In this document: positions 27,239-35,941 of the stretch, in pieces | Layout of the letters: each line of letters starts with the position of its first letter | Position numbering within the stretch: the first letter of the stretch is position 1 | Assembly: GCF_010078235.1 (NCBI RefSeq) | Contig: NZ_JAABOS010000006.1 | Location: forward strand, 62,001 to 126,000 | Reading direction: 5' to 3' | From: Cognatundibacterium crateris | GTDB taxonomy: Bacteria > Pseudomonadota > Gammaproteobacteria > Burkholderiales > Burkholderiaceae_D | DNA length: 64,000 bases | The notes under the pieces: model-generated | Seen by the model: the letters and a program-made list of their open reading frames with translations, nothing else | Told to the model about the DNA's origin: nothing | Database searches by the model: none | Program-made: the position numbers and the translations under genes

Positions 27239-28468
27239 ATGCATCCACTTCCCGACTTTAAATCAATTTCTGTCCTGACCGATCACATCAGTGACACACT
27301 GAATTTCTACTACCCGCGCAGTATTGATCCCAGTGGTGGTTTTTTTCATTACTTTAAAGATGATGGCAGTATTTATGATCTTCACAGTCGTCATCTGGTC
27401 AGCAGTACCCGTTTTGTTTTTGTGTATGCCATGGCCTATCGCCATTTCGGCAATCCCGCATATTTGGATCAAGTCAAACACGGAGTGGATTTTTTACGGC
27501 AGGTACACCGTGATTCGCTCACAGGTGGCTATGCCTGGCAACTGCGCTGGGAAAATGGCAGCAAGACCATTATCGACGCTGATAATCACTGCTACGGCCT
27601 GGCTTTCGTCATGCTGGCCTATGCCCATGCTCTGATGGCAGGGCTGACTGAGGCGCGCGCTTTTCTTGATGAGACGATGGACTTGATGGAGCAGCGTTTC
27701 TGGGAGCCGCAGCATGGTCTGTATGCCGACCAGGCGAGTGCTGACTGGCAGCAGCTGGACAGTTATCGCGGTCAGAATGCCAATATGCATGCCTGCGAAG
27801 CCTTGCTGGCTGCCTACGAGGCAAGCGGCGAACTGCACTTTTTACATCGTGCAGAAACCGTGGCGCACAACATCACGCAGCGCCAGGCCGCGCTGGCGCA
27901 AGGCATGATCTGGGAACACTACGACGCGAATTGGAACATCGATTGGAATTACAACCTCGAAGACAAGGCCAACCTGTTCCGTCCCTGGGGATTTCAGCCC
28001 GGCCACTTTACCGAGTGGGCCAAATTATTGCTGCAACTGGAAAGTCATTCCCAGCATCTTCAACATGACCAGGCATGGCTATTGCCGACTGCTGAAGCCT
28101 TGTTCGAAAAGGCCATGCAGTTTGCCTGGGACGAGCAATACGGTGGCATCTGCTACGGTTTTGCGCCTGACGGCAGCATCTGCGATGGTGACAAATATTT
28201 TTGGGTACAAGCGGAATCTATGGCCGCAGCAGCGATGCTGGCCAAACGAACGGGTCACGACAGCTATTGGGAGCGTTATGAACATCTGTGGCAATACAGC
28301 TGGCAACACATGATCGATCACGAGTTTGGTGCCTGGTTCCGTATTCTGTCCCGTGACAACCGTAAGCTCAGCGATGAAAAAAGCCCGGCAGGCAAAGTCG
28401 ATTATCACACCATGGGTGCCTGCTATGAAATCCTGCGTGTTTTGAAGGAGGAACAACATGGATGCTGA
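27239..28468 (+). CDS. AGE-family sugar isomerase/epimerase, probably mannose isomerase
   Basis: An (alpha/alpha)6-barrel protein of the N-acylglucosamine 2-epimerase superfamily, 409 residues. Candidate catalytic histidines are His184 in YRGQNANMH (176-184), His256 in FQPGHFTEW, and one near the C-terminus in DYHTMGACYE. The RGQNANMH stretch favours the mannose isomerase/YihS-type group, which interconverts mannose and fructose, over GlcNAc 2-epimerase. The fructokinase gene overlapping its 3' end by 11 bp supports mannose-to-fructose. Cellobiose 2-epimerase is a less likely alternative. The ATG at 27239 is preferred over an in-frame TTG at 27218; neither has a good ribosome-binding site. 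Confidence 0.82.
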   Translation: MHPLPDFKSISVLTDHISDTLNFYYPRSIDPSGGFFHYFKDDGSIYDLHSRHLVSSTRFVFVYAMAYRHFGNPAYLDQVKHGVDFLRQVHRDSLTGGYAWQLRWENGSKTIIDADNHCYGLAFVMLAYAHALMAGLTEARAFLDETMDLMEQRFWEPQHGLYADQASADWQQLDSYRGQNANMHACEALLAAYEASGELHFLHRAETVAHNITQRQAALAQGMIWEHYDANWNIDWNYNLEDKANLFRPWGFQPGHFTEWAKLLLQLESHSQHLQHDQAWLLPTAEALFEKAMQFAWDEQYGGICYGFAPDGSICDGDKYFWVQAESMAAAAMLAKRTGHDSYWERYEHLWQYSWQHMIDHEFGAWFRILSRDNRKLSDEKSPAGKVDYHTMGACYEILRVLKEEQHGC

Positions 28469-29381
28469 ATTTCCTGTAATGCTCAGTGCTGGCGAAGCAC
28501 TGACTGACATGATCGCTTGCGGTCATGGACAGTGGCGCAGTGTCGTAGGTGGTTCGACCTGGAATGTCGCACGCAGTATGGCCAAACTGGGACTGTCTAC
28601 CGGTTTCGCCGGTGCGGTTAGCAAGGATTTGTTTGGTCAGGAACTGTTGCGGGCCAGTGCCGATGCCGGGCTGGATTTACGCTTGCTGCAGCAATATGAA
28701 CGTCCCCCTTTACTGGCTATCGTTGGTGAAAGTACTCCCCCTGATTACTTCTTTATTGGCAGCGATAGTGCCGACTTGCATTTTGACCCGGCACAGTTAC
28801 CGACTGGCTGGAGTTCGCGTTTGCAATGGGCGCACTTCGGCGGCATCAGCCTGGCTCGCCAGCCTTTGGCTGGAAAACTGGTGGGACTGGCGCGACAGTT
28901 GAAAGCGCAAGGCGTAAAGATCAGTTACGACCCGAATTTTCGTAACAATATGCATGCTGACTACGACGCCACGCTGCATGAAATGGGGCGCCTGGCGGAT
29001 CTGATCAAGGTCTCCGACGACGATTTGCGCGGACTATTTCGCTGCGATGATGCTGATCTGGCATTCAAACAACTGCGTGCTATCAATCCTGCTGCGACCG
29101 TCTTATATACCCGTGGTGAATTGGGTGCCTCACTCCATATCGAAGAATCGGTATGGCGCGCAGATGCACTCAAGGTCGCGGTTGCAGACACCATCGGTGC
29201 TGGCGACGCCAGCATTGCAGGCTTGCTCTACAGCCTGTTCATGCATCCGGAAAGAGCGCCGGAAAATCATCTGCGCTTTGCTCTGGCAGCCGGGGCTGCA
29301 GCCTGCATGGCATCAGGCGCACAGGCGCCAGGCTTGCAACAAATAGAGGCCTTATATAAAGGCCCGTACAAAAAGAACTGA
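28458..29381 (+). CDS. PfkB-family carbohydrate kinase, probably fructokinase
   Basis: A 307-residue ribokinase-fold kinase with the N-terminal glycine-rich GGSTWNVA (31-38), DPNFR (158-162) and the ATP/anion-hole signature DTIGAGD (244-250), where Asp250 is the catalytic base. These are typical of fructokinases. It would make fructose-6-phosphate from the fructose produced by the isomerase. GGAGG precedes the ATG, and the gene overlaps the isomerase by 11 bp, so the two are coupled. Another ketose or 2-keto-3-deoxygluconate as substrate cannot be excluded from sequence. Confidence 0.85.
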   Translation: MDAEFPVMLSAGEALTDMIACGHGQWRSVVGGSTWNVARSMAKLGLSTGFAGAVSKDLFGQELLRASADAGLDLRLLQQYERPPLLAIVGESTPPDYFFIGSDSADLHFDPAQLPTGWSSRLQWAHFGGISLARQPLAGKLVGLARQLKAQGVKISYDPNFRNNMHADYDATLHEMGRLADLIKVSDDDLRGLFRCDDADLAFKQLRAINPAATVLYTRGELGASLHIEESVWRADALKVAVADTIGAGDASIAGLLYSLFMHPERAPENHLRFALAAGAAACMASGAQAPGLQQIEALYKGPYKKN

Positions 29382-29408
29382 ATCTTGACAGTGATAAAGG
29401 AGAACAAC

Positions 29409-30800
29409 ATGCGTATCAAAATATGGTCTGGCATCTTGCTGGTGCTGGCTCTCGGTGTCGCGACACTGAGTCATGCGACTCAACAAGAAAGCGTGACGGA
29501 AAAAGAAGCTGCTCATCTGGCATTACAAGTGAAAAATGAAACCCGGCATGCCTGGGAATCCTACAAACGCTATGCCTGGGGCTACGACGCCTTAAAGCCG
29601 CTGAGTAAATCCGGACATAACTGGTACGCACAATCCTTGCTGATGACGCCGGTGGATGCACTCGATACGCTGGTATTGATGGGCTTGAAGAAAGAAGCTG
29701 ATGAAGCGCGCGAACTGATCGCCACTAAGCTCTCTTTTGATCACGATATGGAAGTACAGAATTTCGAAATCACCATACGCTTGCTGGGTGGTCTGTTGTC
29801 CGCCTACCAGATGACCGAAGACCCAAGATTGTTGAATCTGGCAAAGGATCTGGGTCAGCGTTTGCTGCCGGTTTTTGAGTCGCCTACCGGCTTACCTTTT
29901 ACGCATGTGAATCTGCGTACTGGCAAGGTACGCGGCAAGATCAGTAACCCGGCTGAAACTGGCACCTTGCTGCTGGAGTTTGGCATGTTGAGCAAACTGA
30001 GCGGCGATCCGGTTTTCTATAACAAAGCCAAACGCGCGCTGGTTGCCACCTATGAGCATAGGTCCAAACTGGGGCTGGTTGGTTCAGCCATTGATGTAGA
30101 GACGGGTGTCTGGGTTAACAAGAACGCGCATATCGGTGGTGGCATCGATTCCTATTACGAGTATCTGTACAAATGCTGGAAGCTGTTTGGTGACCAGGAT
30201 TGCAAAATGATGTGGGAAAAGAGTATTCCCGGTGTCAATCAGTATCTGGCGGACGAAGTACGCGGCGAGCTGTGGTACGGTCATGCTGACATGGATAAGG
30301 GGACCCGCAACGCCACCCAATATGGCGCATTGGATGCCTTTATGCCAGCCTTGCTTGCTCTGGGTGGCGATCTGGATCGCGCCAAACGTCTGCAAGAATC
30401 TAATCTGAAAATGTGGCGCTTGCATGGCATGGAACCTGAAGCCCTGAACTATCAATCCATGCTGGTCACTTCGCCGGAATACGCATTGCGGCCTGAGATC
30501 ATCGAGTCGGCCTATTACTTGTATCACTACACCGGAGATAACAAGTACCGCGCCATGGGTAAAGAATTTTTCCTCGATTTTGTGAAACGCTGCCGCAGCG
30601 AGGCTGGATACACTGCGCTAAAAGATGTGCGTAACAGCAGCCGCGAAGATTCGATGGAGAGCTTTGTGTTTGCCGAAACCTTCAAGTATTTTTATTTGTT
30701 GTTTGCGCCAAAGAAGACCATTAATTTTGAGGATGTCACTTTCAATACAGAAGCCCATCCTTTCTGGCTGAATCAAAAAAAGAAAATCATCAAAAAATAA
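29409..30800 (+). CDS. Glycoside hydrolase family 47 alpha-1,2-mannosidase
   Basis: An inverting, calcium-dependent alpha-1,2-mannosidase of a family known mainly from the eukaryotic ER and Golgi. The 463-residue precursor has a signal peptide (cleavage near SHA, about 23), so it acts outside the cytoplasm. GH47 landmarks are DALDTLVLMGL (83-93), FEITIRLLGG with acidic Glu120, GGIDSYYEYLYK with Asp247, RPEIIES (361-367, Glu363 and Glu366) and a C-terminal FNTEAHP with Thr447, the usual calcium ligand. GGAG precedes the ATG at 29409. It follows fructokinase by 27 bp and precedes GH92 by 61 bp. No cysteine-rich eukaryote-type stem is present. Confidence 0.92.
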   Translation: MRIKIWSGILLVLALGVATLSHATQQESVTEKEAAHLALQVKNETRHAWESYKRYAWGYDALKPLSKSGHNWYAQSLLMTPVDALDTLVLMGLKKEADEARELIATKLSFDHDMEVQNFEITIRLLGGLLSAYQMTEDPRLLNLAKDLGQRLLPVFESPTGLPFTHVNLRTGKVRGKISNPAETGTLLLEFGMLSKLSGDPVFYNKAKRALVATYEHRSKLGLVGSAIDVETGVWVNKNAHIGGGIDSYYEYLYKCWKLFGDQDCKMMWEKSIPGVNQYLADEVRGELWYGHADMDKGTRNATQYGALDAFMPALLALGGDLDRAKRLQESNLKMWRLHGMEPEALNYQSMLVTSPEYALRPEIIESAYYLYHYTGDNKYRAMGKEFFLDFVKRCRSEAGYTALKDVRNSSREDSMESFVFAETFKYFYLLFAPKKTINFEDVTFNTEAHPFWLNQKKKIIKK

Positions 30801-30861
30801 GAAAAGAGTCCATCACAATGGCCGCTACCGTTGTGGTGGCTGACAAAATTCAGGAGACAAA

Positions 30862-33324
30862 TTGAATACACTATCCAACTTTGGACGCGTGGCCGTTGCA
30901 GCTGTGCTGACGCTGCTGGCCGGTACCGGCGATTTTACTTACGCAGCTAGTGCTACCGACAAGCGCTTCCCGGTCAATACGTTTATTGGTACGCAGGACG
31001 ACGGGAATACCTTTCCCGGTGCGGTCGCTCCGTTTGGCATGATACAACTCAGCCCTATCGGCGAGCACTATGCAGGCTGGCGCTATACTGATCAGAAAAT
31101 TCGTGGCTTTGGCCATTCATTTTTGTCTGGTGCAGGGTGCTGGGAACAGGGTGGTCAACTCTCTGTGTTGCCGGTCACAGGCAGCATTCAGGCGGGCGGA
31201 AATTTTGATACCAGTAAAGCTGGCAGCTTCGATCACAAGAGCTATGGTTCCCGCTATACCCACGATGGCGAAGTGGGGCAAGCGGGCTACTTCAAAGTCA
31301 GGCTCACTGACTACGGCGGCATTACCGCCGAGACCACCGCACTCACCAGAGCGGGGGCAGAGCGCTATACCTTTCATCAGCCGAATGGACGCGCGCATAT
31401 CTTGGTCAATCTGGGGCAGGCCAATGAGCGTCATTCAGTCGTAGGCAGCCATTTGCAAGTAGTGGACAAACATACGCTGGAAGGAAAAATCGTCACACGC
31501 AGTTTTTGTGGCGGGGCGCAATATACCACCTGGTTCAGGATGGAGTTTGATCAGGATTTCCGTACCCATGGTATTTGGAATGAAAGCGGCGGTACCGAAG
31601 CCAGCATGCAATTAAGTCAGCAAGGGGATAGCAAGCCCCATGGCGCCTGGCTCAGTTTCGATCTGAAGCCGGATCAGGCGGTGACGGCCATTACTGCGAT
31701 CTCCCATGTCGATGCAGAGGGTGCCCGACGTAATTTACAAGCTGACGGAAAGTCTGGCGGTAAGCTGCGCAGCTTCGATGCGATGCGCAAGCAGGCGCAG
31801 GATGAATGGAATAAGGAACTTGCCAGTGTCCGCATAGAGGATGGCAATAATGACGATCGTACCGTGTTCTACACGGCGCTGTATCATGCACTGTTGCAGC
31901 CGCTGACCGGCAATGACAGCGACGGCCGTTACCGTGGCTATGATGATGCCATTCATACCGTCGATAGCGGCACTTATTACGAATTCTTTTCGCTGTGGGA
32001 CACCTATCGCGCGCAAAATCAGCTCATCGCCTTGCTACGGCCAGAACGGGCGCGTGATATCGCCGGTTCTGTCTTGAAAATACAAGAGCAGGCCGGCTGG
32101 CTACCACGCTGGGGCTATGCGAATTTTGAATCGAATGTGATGACGGGTGATCCGGTGACACCGTTTTTGGTGGATCTGTGGCGCTACGGTGCGCTGTCAG
32201 GCAAAGAGACGGCAGCCTATGCCGCCTTACGTCAAAATGCCTTTGGTGTACCCAGCTTCAAATTACGCTCAGAAGGACGGGCAGGCAATCCACAATATCT
32301 GCGCGAGGGCTTTGTGCAATATGACAAAGGCTTCAGGGCGAAGGGGATGGACGTAGACCCGCATCACGGTGCTTCAGCCAGTCTGGAATATGCTGCAGCC
32401 GACGCCGCCTTATCCTATATGGCAGCAGCTTTGGGCGAGCAGGCTGATGCTGCTTTGTTGCGACAGCGTGCGCAAAACTGGCGTAAGTTGTGGGACAAAG
32501 ACGCGGTCGATAAAGAGTTGGGATTCACAGGATTCCCACGCCCACGGCTGGAGGATGGCAGTTGGTTCTCTGAATTGCAGGGGCATTACAATCCACGGGC
32601 AGAACATGGTTTTCATGAAGGTACGGCCTGGCAGTATCAATGGCTGGTTCCTCAGGATGTACAGAAGCTGTTTGCTGCAATGGGCGGGCGCGAGGCCGCT
32701 GCGAAGCGACTGGATGCTTTTTTTGCCTTTGATCAGATAGAAAAAAACGCCTATCAGACTGTGCGTAAAGACTGGGTAGTCGGGCCATACAGCTACTACA
32801 ATCAATATCGCTACAATCCGAATAATGAGCCAGACTTGCATGTACCCTGGATGTACACGCTGGCCGGTCAGCCGTGGAAAACAAGCACCGTATTACGTGC
32901 CGCCGAAACTCTGTTCAGCAATGCCCCCAATGGTGTGACGGGCAATGATGATTTAGGCACGATGTCCGCCTGGTATATATTCAGCAGCCTGGGCATTTAT
33001 CCGTGGATGCCGGGCAGTGGTCAGTTCTTGCTGCATGCGCCTAAGTTCGCAAAGGTGGAGCTGGATCTGGGCAATGGAAAAACGCTTAGCATAGTGAGTA
33101 AGGCAGCAGCACCTGCAGCACCAACAGGTTCAACAGGGTCAACAGCGGTCCCTTTGATCCGGCAGGCACAATGGCAAGGCAAGCCTTTGTCTCAGGTATG
33201 GCTGTCATGGGAGCAGATACAAGGTGGCGGCAAACTTGTTCTGGATCTGAGCCATGACGACAAGGCTAAATCCTGGGGCAGCAGTGTGCAGGCACTGCCT
33301 CCGGGTCCGCTGGATGGGCATTAG
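30862..33324 (+). CDS. Glycoside hydrolase family 92 alpha-mannosidase
   Basis: A calcium-dependent exo-acting alpha-mannosidase, most often alpha-1,2. The 820-residue precursor has a signal peptide (to about 28). GH92 features are NTFIGTQDDGNTFPGAVAPFGM (39-60), Glu586 in HEGTAWQY (the likely catalytic acid region) and GNDDLGTMSAWYIFSSLG beginning at 694. The start is TTG with AGGAG 5-6 bases upstream; no ATG would keep the signal peptide. It completes the rightward unit lacI-isomerase-kinase-GH47-GH92. Confidence 0.93.
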   Translation: MNTLSNFGRVAVAAVLTLLAGTGDFTYAASATDKRFPVNTFIGTQDDGNTFPGAVAPFGMIQLSPIGEHYAGWRYTDQKIRGFGHSFLSGAGCWEQGGQLSVLPVTGSIQAGGNFDTSKAGSFDHKSYGSRYTHDGEVGQAGYFKVRLTDYGGITAETTALTRAGAERYTFHQPNGRAHILVNLGQANERHSVVGSHLQVVDKHTLEGKIVTRSFCGGAQYTTWFRMEFDQDFRTHGIWNESGGTEASMQLSQQGDSKPHGAWLSFDLKPDQAVTAITAISHVDAEGARRNLQADGKSGGKLRSFDAMRKQAQDEWNKELASVRIEDGNNDDRTVFYTALYHALLQPLTGNDSDGRYRGYDDAIHTVDSGTYYEFFSLWDTYRAQNQLIALLRPERARDIAGSVLKIQEQAGWLPRWGYANFESNVMTGDPVTPFLVDLWRYGALSGKETAAYAALRQNAFGVPSFKLRSEGRAGNPQYLREGFVQYDKGFRAKGMDVDPHHGASASLEYAAADAALSYMAAALGEQADAALLRQRAQNWRKLWDKDAVDKELGFTGFPRPRLEDGSWFSELQGHYNPRAEHGFHEGTAWQYQWLVPQDVQKLFAAMGGREAAAKRLDAFFAFDQIEKNAYQTVRKDWVVGPYSYYNQYRYNPNNEPDLHVPWMYTLAGQPWKTSTVLRAAETLFSNAPNGVTGNDDLGTMSAWYIFSSLGIYPWMPGSGQFLLHAPKFAKVELDLGNGKTLSIVSKAAAPAAPTGSTGSTAVPLIRQAQWQGKPLSQVWLSWEQIQGGGKLVLDLSHDDKAKSWGSSVQALPPGPLDGH

Positions 33325-33357
33325 ACTGCACTAGTGTTGCGGTGAGCTTGTTTGTTC

Positions 33358-33398
33358 CGGGCTGCCCTTGCTAATGGCTAGGGCAGCCCGGCGTGTTT
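33358..33398 (+). terminator. Rho-independent terminator after GH92
   Basis: CGGGCTGCCC (33358-33367) pairs with GGGCAGCCCG (33381-33390) around a 13-base loop, followed by GCGTGTTTT. It ends the rightward unit before the convergent GH31 gene. Confidence 0.75.
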
Positions 33399-33434
33399 TA
33401 AGAGCGGATTTCGGCGCATAGCCGTATCCCGGTA

Positions 33435-33464
33435 TCGCAGGTACATGCCGGCATGTACCTGCGA
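33435..33464. repeat. 30-bp perfect palindrome between convergent GH92 and GH31 genes
   Basis: Every base from 33435 to 33464 pairs with its mirror around the centre CCGG (arms TCGCAGGTACATGCC and its complement). It lies 12 bp beyond the stop of the leftward GH31 gene. It could be a transcript-end hairpin for that gene, a BIME/REP-like element or a protein site. Confidence 0.85.
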
Positions 33465-33476
33465 CCGGAAATGAAC

Positions 33477-35930
33477 TCAGTAGTTGAGTGTGATTTTTCC
33501 AGCGCTGTTCGGGATAGTGAATTTGGATACATTCAACTCCCTGTCTTCCTGCCCAAAAAATCCCAAGCGCAGTGTCTCCAGGTCGATGGTCTTGCCATTG
33601 AACGCTATGCTGCGCACGTCATTAAAGCCGTGTAACAGGATCTCCAGCTTACGAAATTTGGATGCGTGTTTCCCCTGGCTGGCCTCGAATTGAATTTCCC
33701 TGCGCTCAGGAACAAAGCGCATCTGACGTTGGTAGAAATCTCCGTTCTGGTACGCATAGGAGTGGCCGTCATCTTCGTAATAGCTGGCGCTGTTGCTTTG
33801 GGTACCGTTATACACATGGATAAACAAGCTGTCTTCCGGCTGCTCAGCGGTGCTTTGGACTTGAGATTGCATGGGGATGATGCTGCCGGCTTTGACATAG
33901 ACAGGTAAGCGGTCCAGGCGCAATTCCAGCGTTTTTGCTTGTTTGCCGGGTTCCCGTTTATCGCTATACAAGTCATACCATTCACCTTCAGGCAGATAGA
34001 GGCGGCCAAACTCTTTGTTGCTGGTAAAAGGCGCAATCAGGAAAGCATCGCCAAACATGTATTGGTTTTGGTAATGCCTGCTATACACCTGCGCATCATG
34101 AGTGTAATCGATTGCCAGTGAGCGCATGACTGGCAGACCTGAGCTGGCGGCCTGGTGAAAACTGGAATACAGATAAGGCATGAGCCGGTAGCGCAAATTA
34201 ATGTAGTTGCGGCTGATGTTCAGCACATCCTCGCCATAGGTCCATGGTTCGGAAGAACGGCTGTCACTGGCGGCATGATTACGGAAGTAGGGGGTGAAGG
34301 CACCAATCTGCATCCAGCGCGCATACAAGCCAGCTGTCGGTGTACCTGTGAAGCCACCAATATCCATGCCGGTAAAAGGCATGCCACTCAGACCCAGACT
34401 ATTGAGCAGGCGGACACCGAGCAGCATGTGTTCTTCGTCTGCCGTATTGTCCCCGGTCCAGATTGCCGCATAACGTTGTAAACCGGCATAGCCCGAACGC
34501 GACAAAATAAACGGACGTTCCCCGCTCGCCTGCTTCATCCCTTCATGGCTGGATCTGGCCATTTCCAAGGCATACACATTGCGGCCTTGCTTGTGGGTAG
34601 TGAGCTGGCCATCATAGTCGAATAAGATATTGTTGGGCATTTTCTGGCCCCAGGTGGAAATCTCGTTCATGTCATTCCATATGCCGGCCACGCCTTGTTT
34701 TGCATAACTGGCGACTTCAGCCTGCCACCAGGAACGGGTGGCGGCGCGGGTAAAATCAGGAAAAACCACCCAGCCCGGCCAGACTTCGCCAGCGTAGTGC
34801 GTACCATCGGCATAGCGCAGAAATGCATCCTGCTGCAGACCGCGTGTATAGGTGGCGTAGCCTGCGTCTATTTTGATGCCGGGATCAACGATGACCGTAG
34901 TTTTAAAGCCCAGCTTGGCCAGCCTTGCTGTCATGGCTTTGGGATCTGGAAATGCCTGCTTATCCCAGCTGAATACCCGATAGCCATCCATGTAGTGAAT
35001 ATCTAAGGTAATGCCATCAGCCGGAATTTTCTTTTCGCGTAAAGTTTGAGCGATACGCATCACTTCTGATTCCGGATAATAAGACCAGCGATTTTGCTGG
35101 TAACCCAGACTCCATAACGGAGGTAAAGGCATACGCCCGGTCAGGTCGGTATAGGCGCGGAGGATATCCGCCACACGCGGCTGAAAAATGAAGTAATAGT
35201 TTAACTCGCCACCTTGCGCCGAAAAGGAGGAGAAACGGCGGTTGCTGGCACCAAAATTGAAATCCGTCTGATAGCTGTTGTCAAAGAAGATGCCATAGTT
35301 CATGCCATGATGAATGCCGATGTAAAAAGGGATACTTGCATAGAGCGGATCGGTTTCTCCGGTATAGCGAAACGCATCGGTATTCCAATTGGTATAAGCA
35401 CTGCCACGCCGGTCGAGATTACCTGTTTTTTCACCCAGTCCAATAAAACGCTCGCCATCCTGCAGCGTTTTGTAACTGCTGACCTCATCGCCTATCCATG
35501 AATTCGACAGACCGGGTTCATCCTGATTTATCAGCACGCCGTCAGGGGTCTCAAAGCGCAAAGAAAAGGTCTGCTTCTGTATCAAGAGCTGCAATGCTGA
35601 GGTTTGCAGAATCAGCTTGTCGTCAAGCTCAGTGAGTTGAAAATCCGTCTTACTTGCCTGACCAGTGACTGCATAAGAAAAATCGGACCCCAAATTTTTT
35701 TTATCCATACGCACCCGTATCACGCCGGGTGAAAACACTGTCAGTTCGACCTGTGCATGTTCGGTTTTTATCGCCACCCCGTTGGGATTGCGTGTGTAAG
35801 AAATGAGCTTCCCTGGCTGCAAAACAGGGTGAGCAAGCACCTCTGTCATCATCAGCACCAGGCTGGAGCTACACAGCAGAATAGTGCAAAGGTTTTTCAG
35901 TTTCTTTCGTGGCAGACGTGGTATCGACAT
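33477..35930 (-). CDS. Glycoside hydrolase family 31, probable alpha-glucosidase
   Basis: A retaining alpha-glycosidase of 817 residues with a signal peptide (hydrophobic stretch to about 33), so exported. The nucleophile is Asp420 in GIWNDMNE and the acid/base is Asp494 in IWTGDN. The N-terminal beta-sandwich and C-terminal beta domains are of normal GH31 layout. GH31 covers alpha-glucosidase and alpha-xylosidase; beside mannosidases, removal of the glucose caps of N-glycans or general alpha-glucosidase activity is plausible. The ATG at 35930 has GAGG 6 bases upstream; an in-frame TTG at 35945 is less likely. It follows GH2 by 11 bp in the same operon. Confidence 0.9.
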   Translation of the reverse strand: MSIPRLPRKKLKNLCTILLCSSSLVLMMTEVLAHPVLQPGKLISYTRNPNGVAIKTEHAQVELTVFSPGVIRVRMDKKNLGSDFSYAVTGQASKTDFQLTELDDKLILQTSALQLLIQKQTFSLRFETPDGVLINQDEPGLSNSWIGDEVSSYKTLQDGERFIGLGEKTGNLDRRGSAYTNWNTDAFRYTGETDPLYASIPFYIGIHHGMNYGIFFDNSYQTDFNFGASNRRFSSFSAQGGELNYYFIFQPRVADILRAYTDLTGRMPLPPLWSLGYQQNRWSYYPESEVMRIAQTLREKKIPADGITLDIHYMDGYRVFSWDKQAFPDPKAMTARLAKLGFKTTVIVDPGIKIDAGYATYTRGLQQDAFLRYADGTHYAGEVWPGWVVFPDFTRAATRSWWQAEVASYAKQGVAGIWNDMNEISTWGQKMPNNILFDYDGQLTTHKQGRNVYALEMARSSHEGMKQASGERPFILSRSGYAGLQRYAAIWTGDNTADEEHMLLGVRLLNSLGLSGMPFTGMDIGGFTGTPTAGLYARWMQIGAFTPYFRNHAASDSRSSEPWTYGEDVLNISRNYINLRYRLMPYLYSSFHQAASSGLPVMRSLAIDYTHDAQVYSRHYQNQYMFGDAFLIAPFTSNKEFGRLYLPEGEWYDLYSDKREPGKQAKTLELRLDRLPVYVKAGSIIPMQSQVQSTAEQPEDSLFIHVYNGTQSNSASYYEDDGHSYAYQNGDFYQRQMRFVPERREIQFEASQGKHASKFRKLEILLHGFNDVRSIAFNGKTIDLETLRLGFFGQEDRELNVSKFTIPNSAGKITLNY

Positions 35931-35941
35931 ATGATGCCTCT

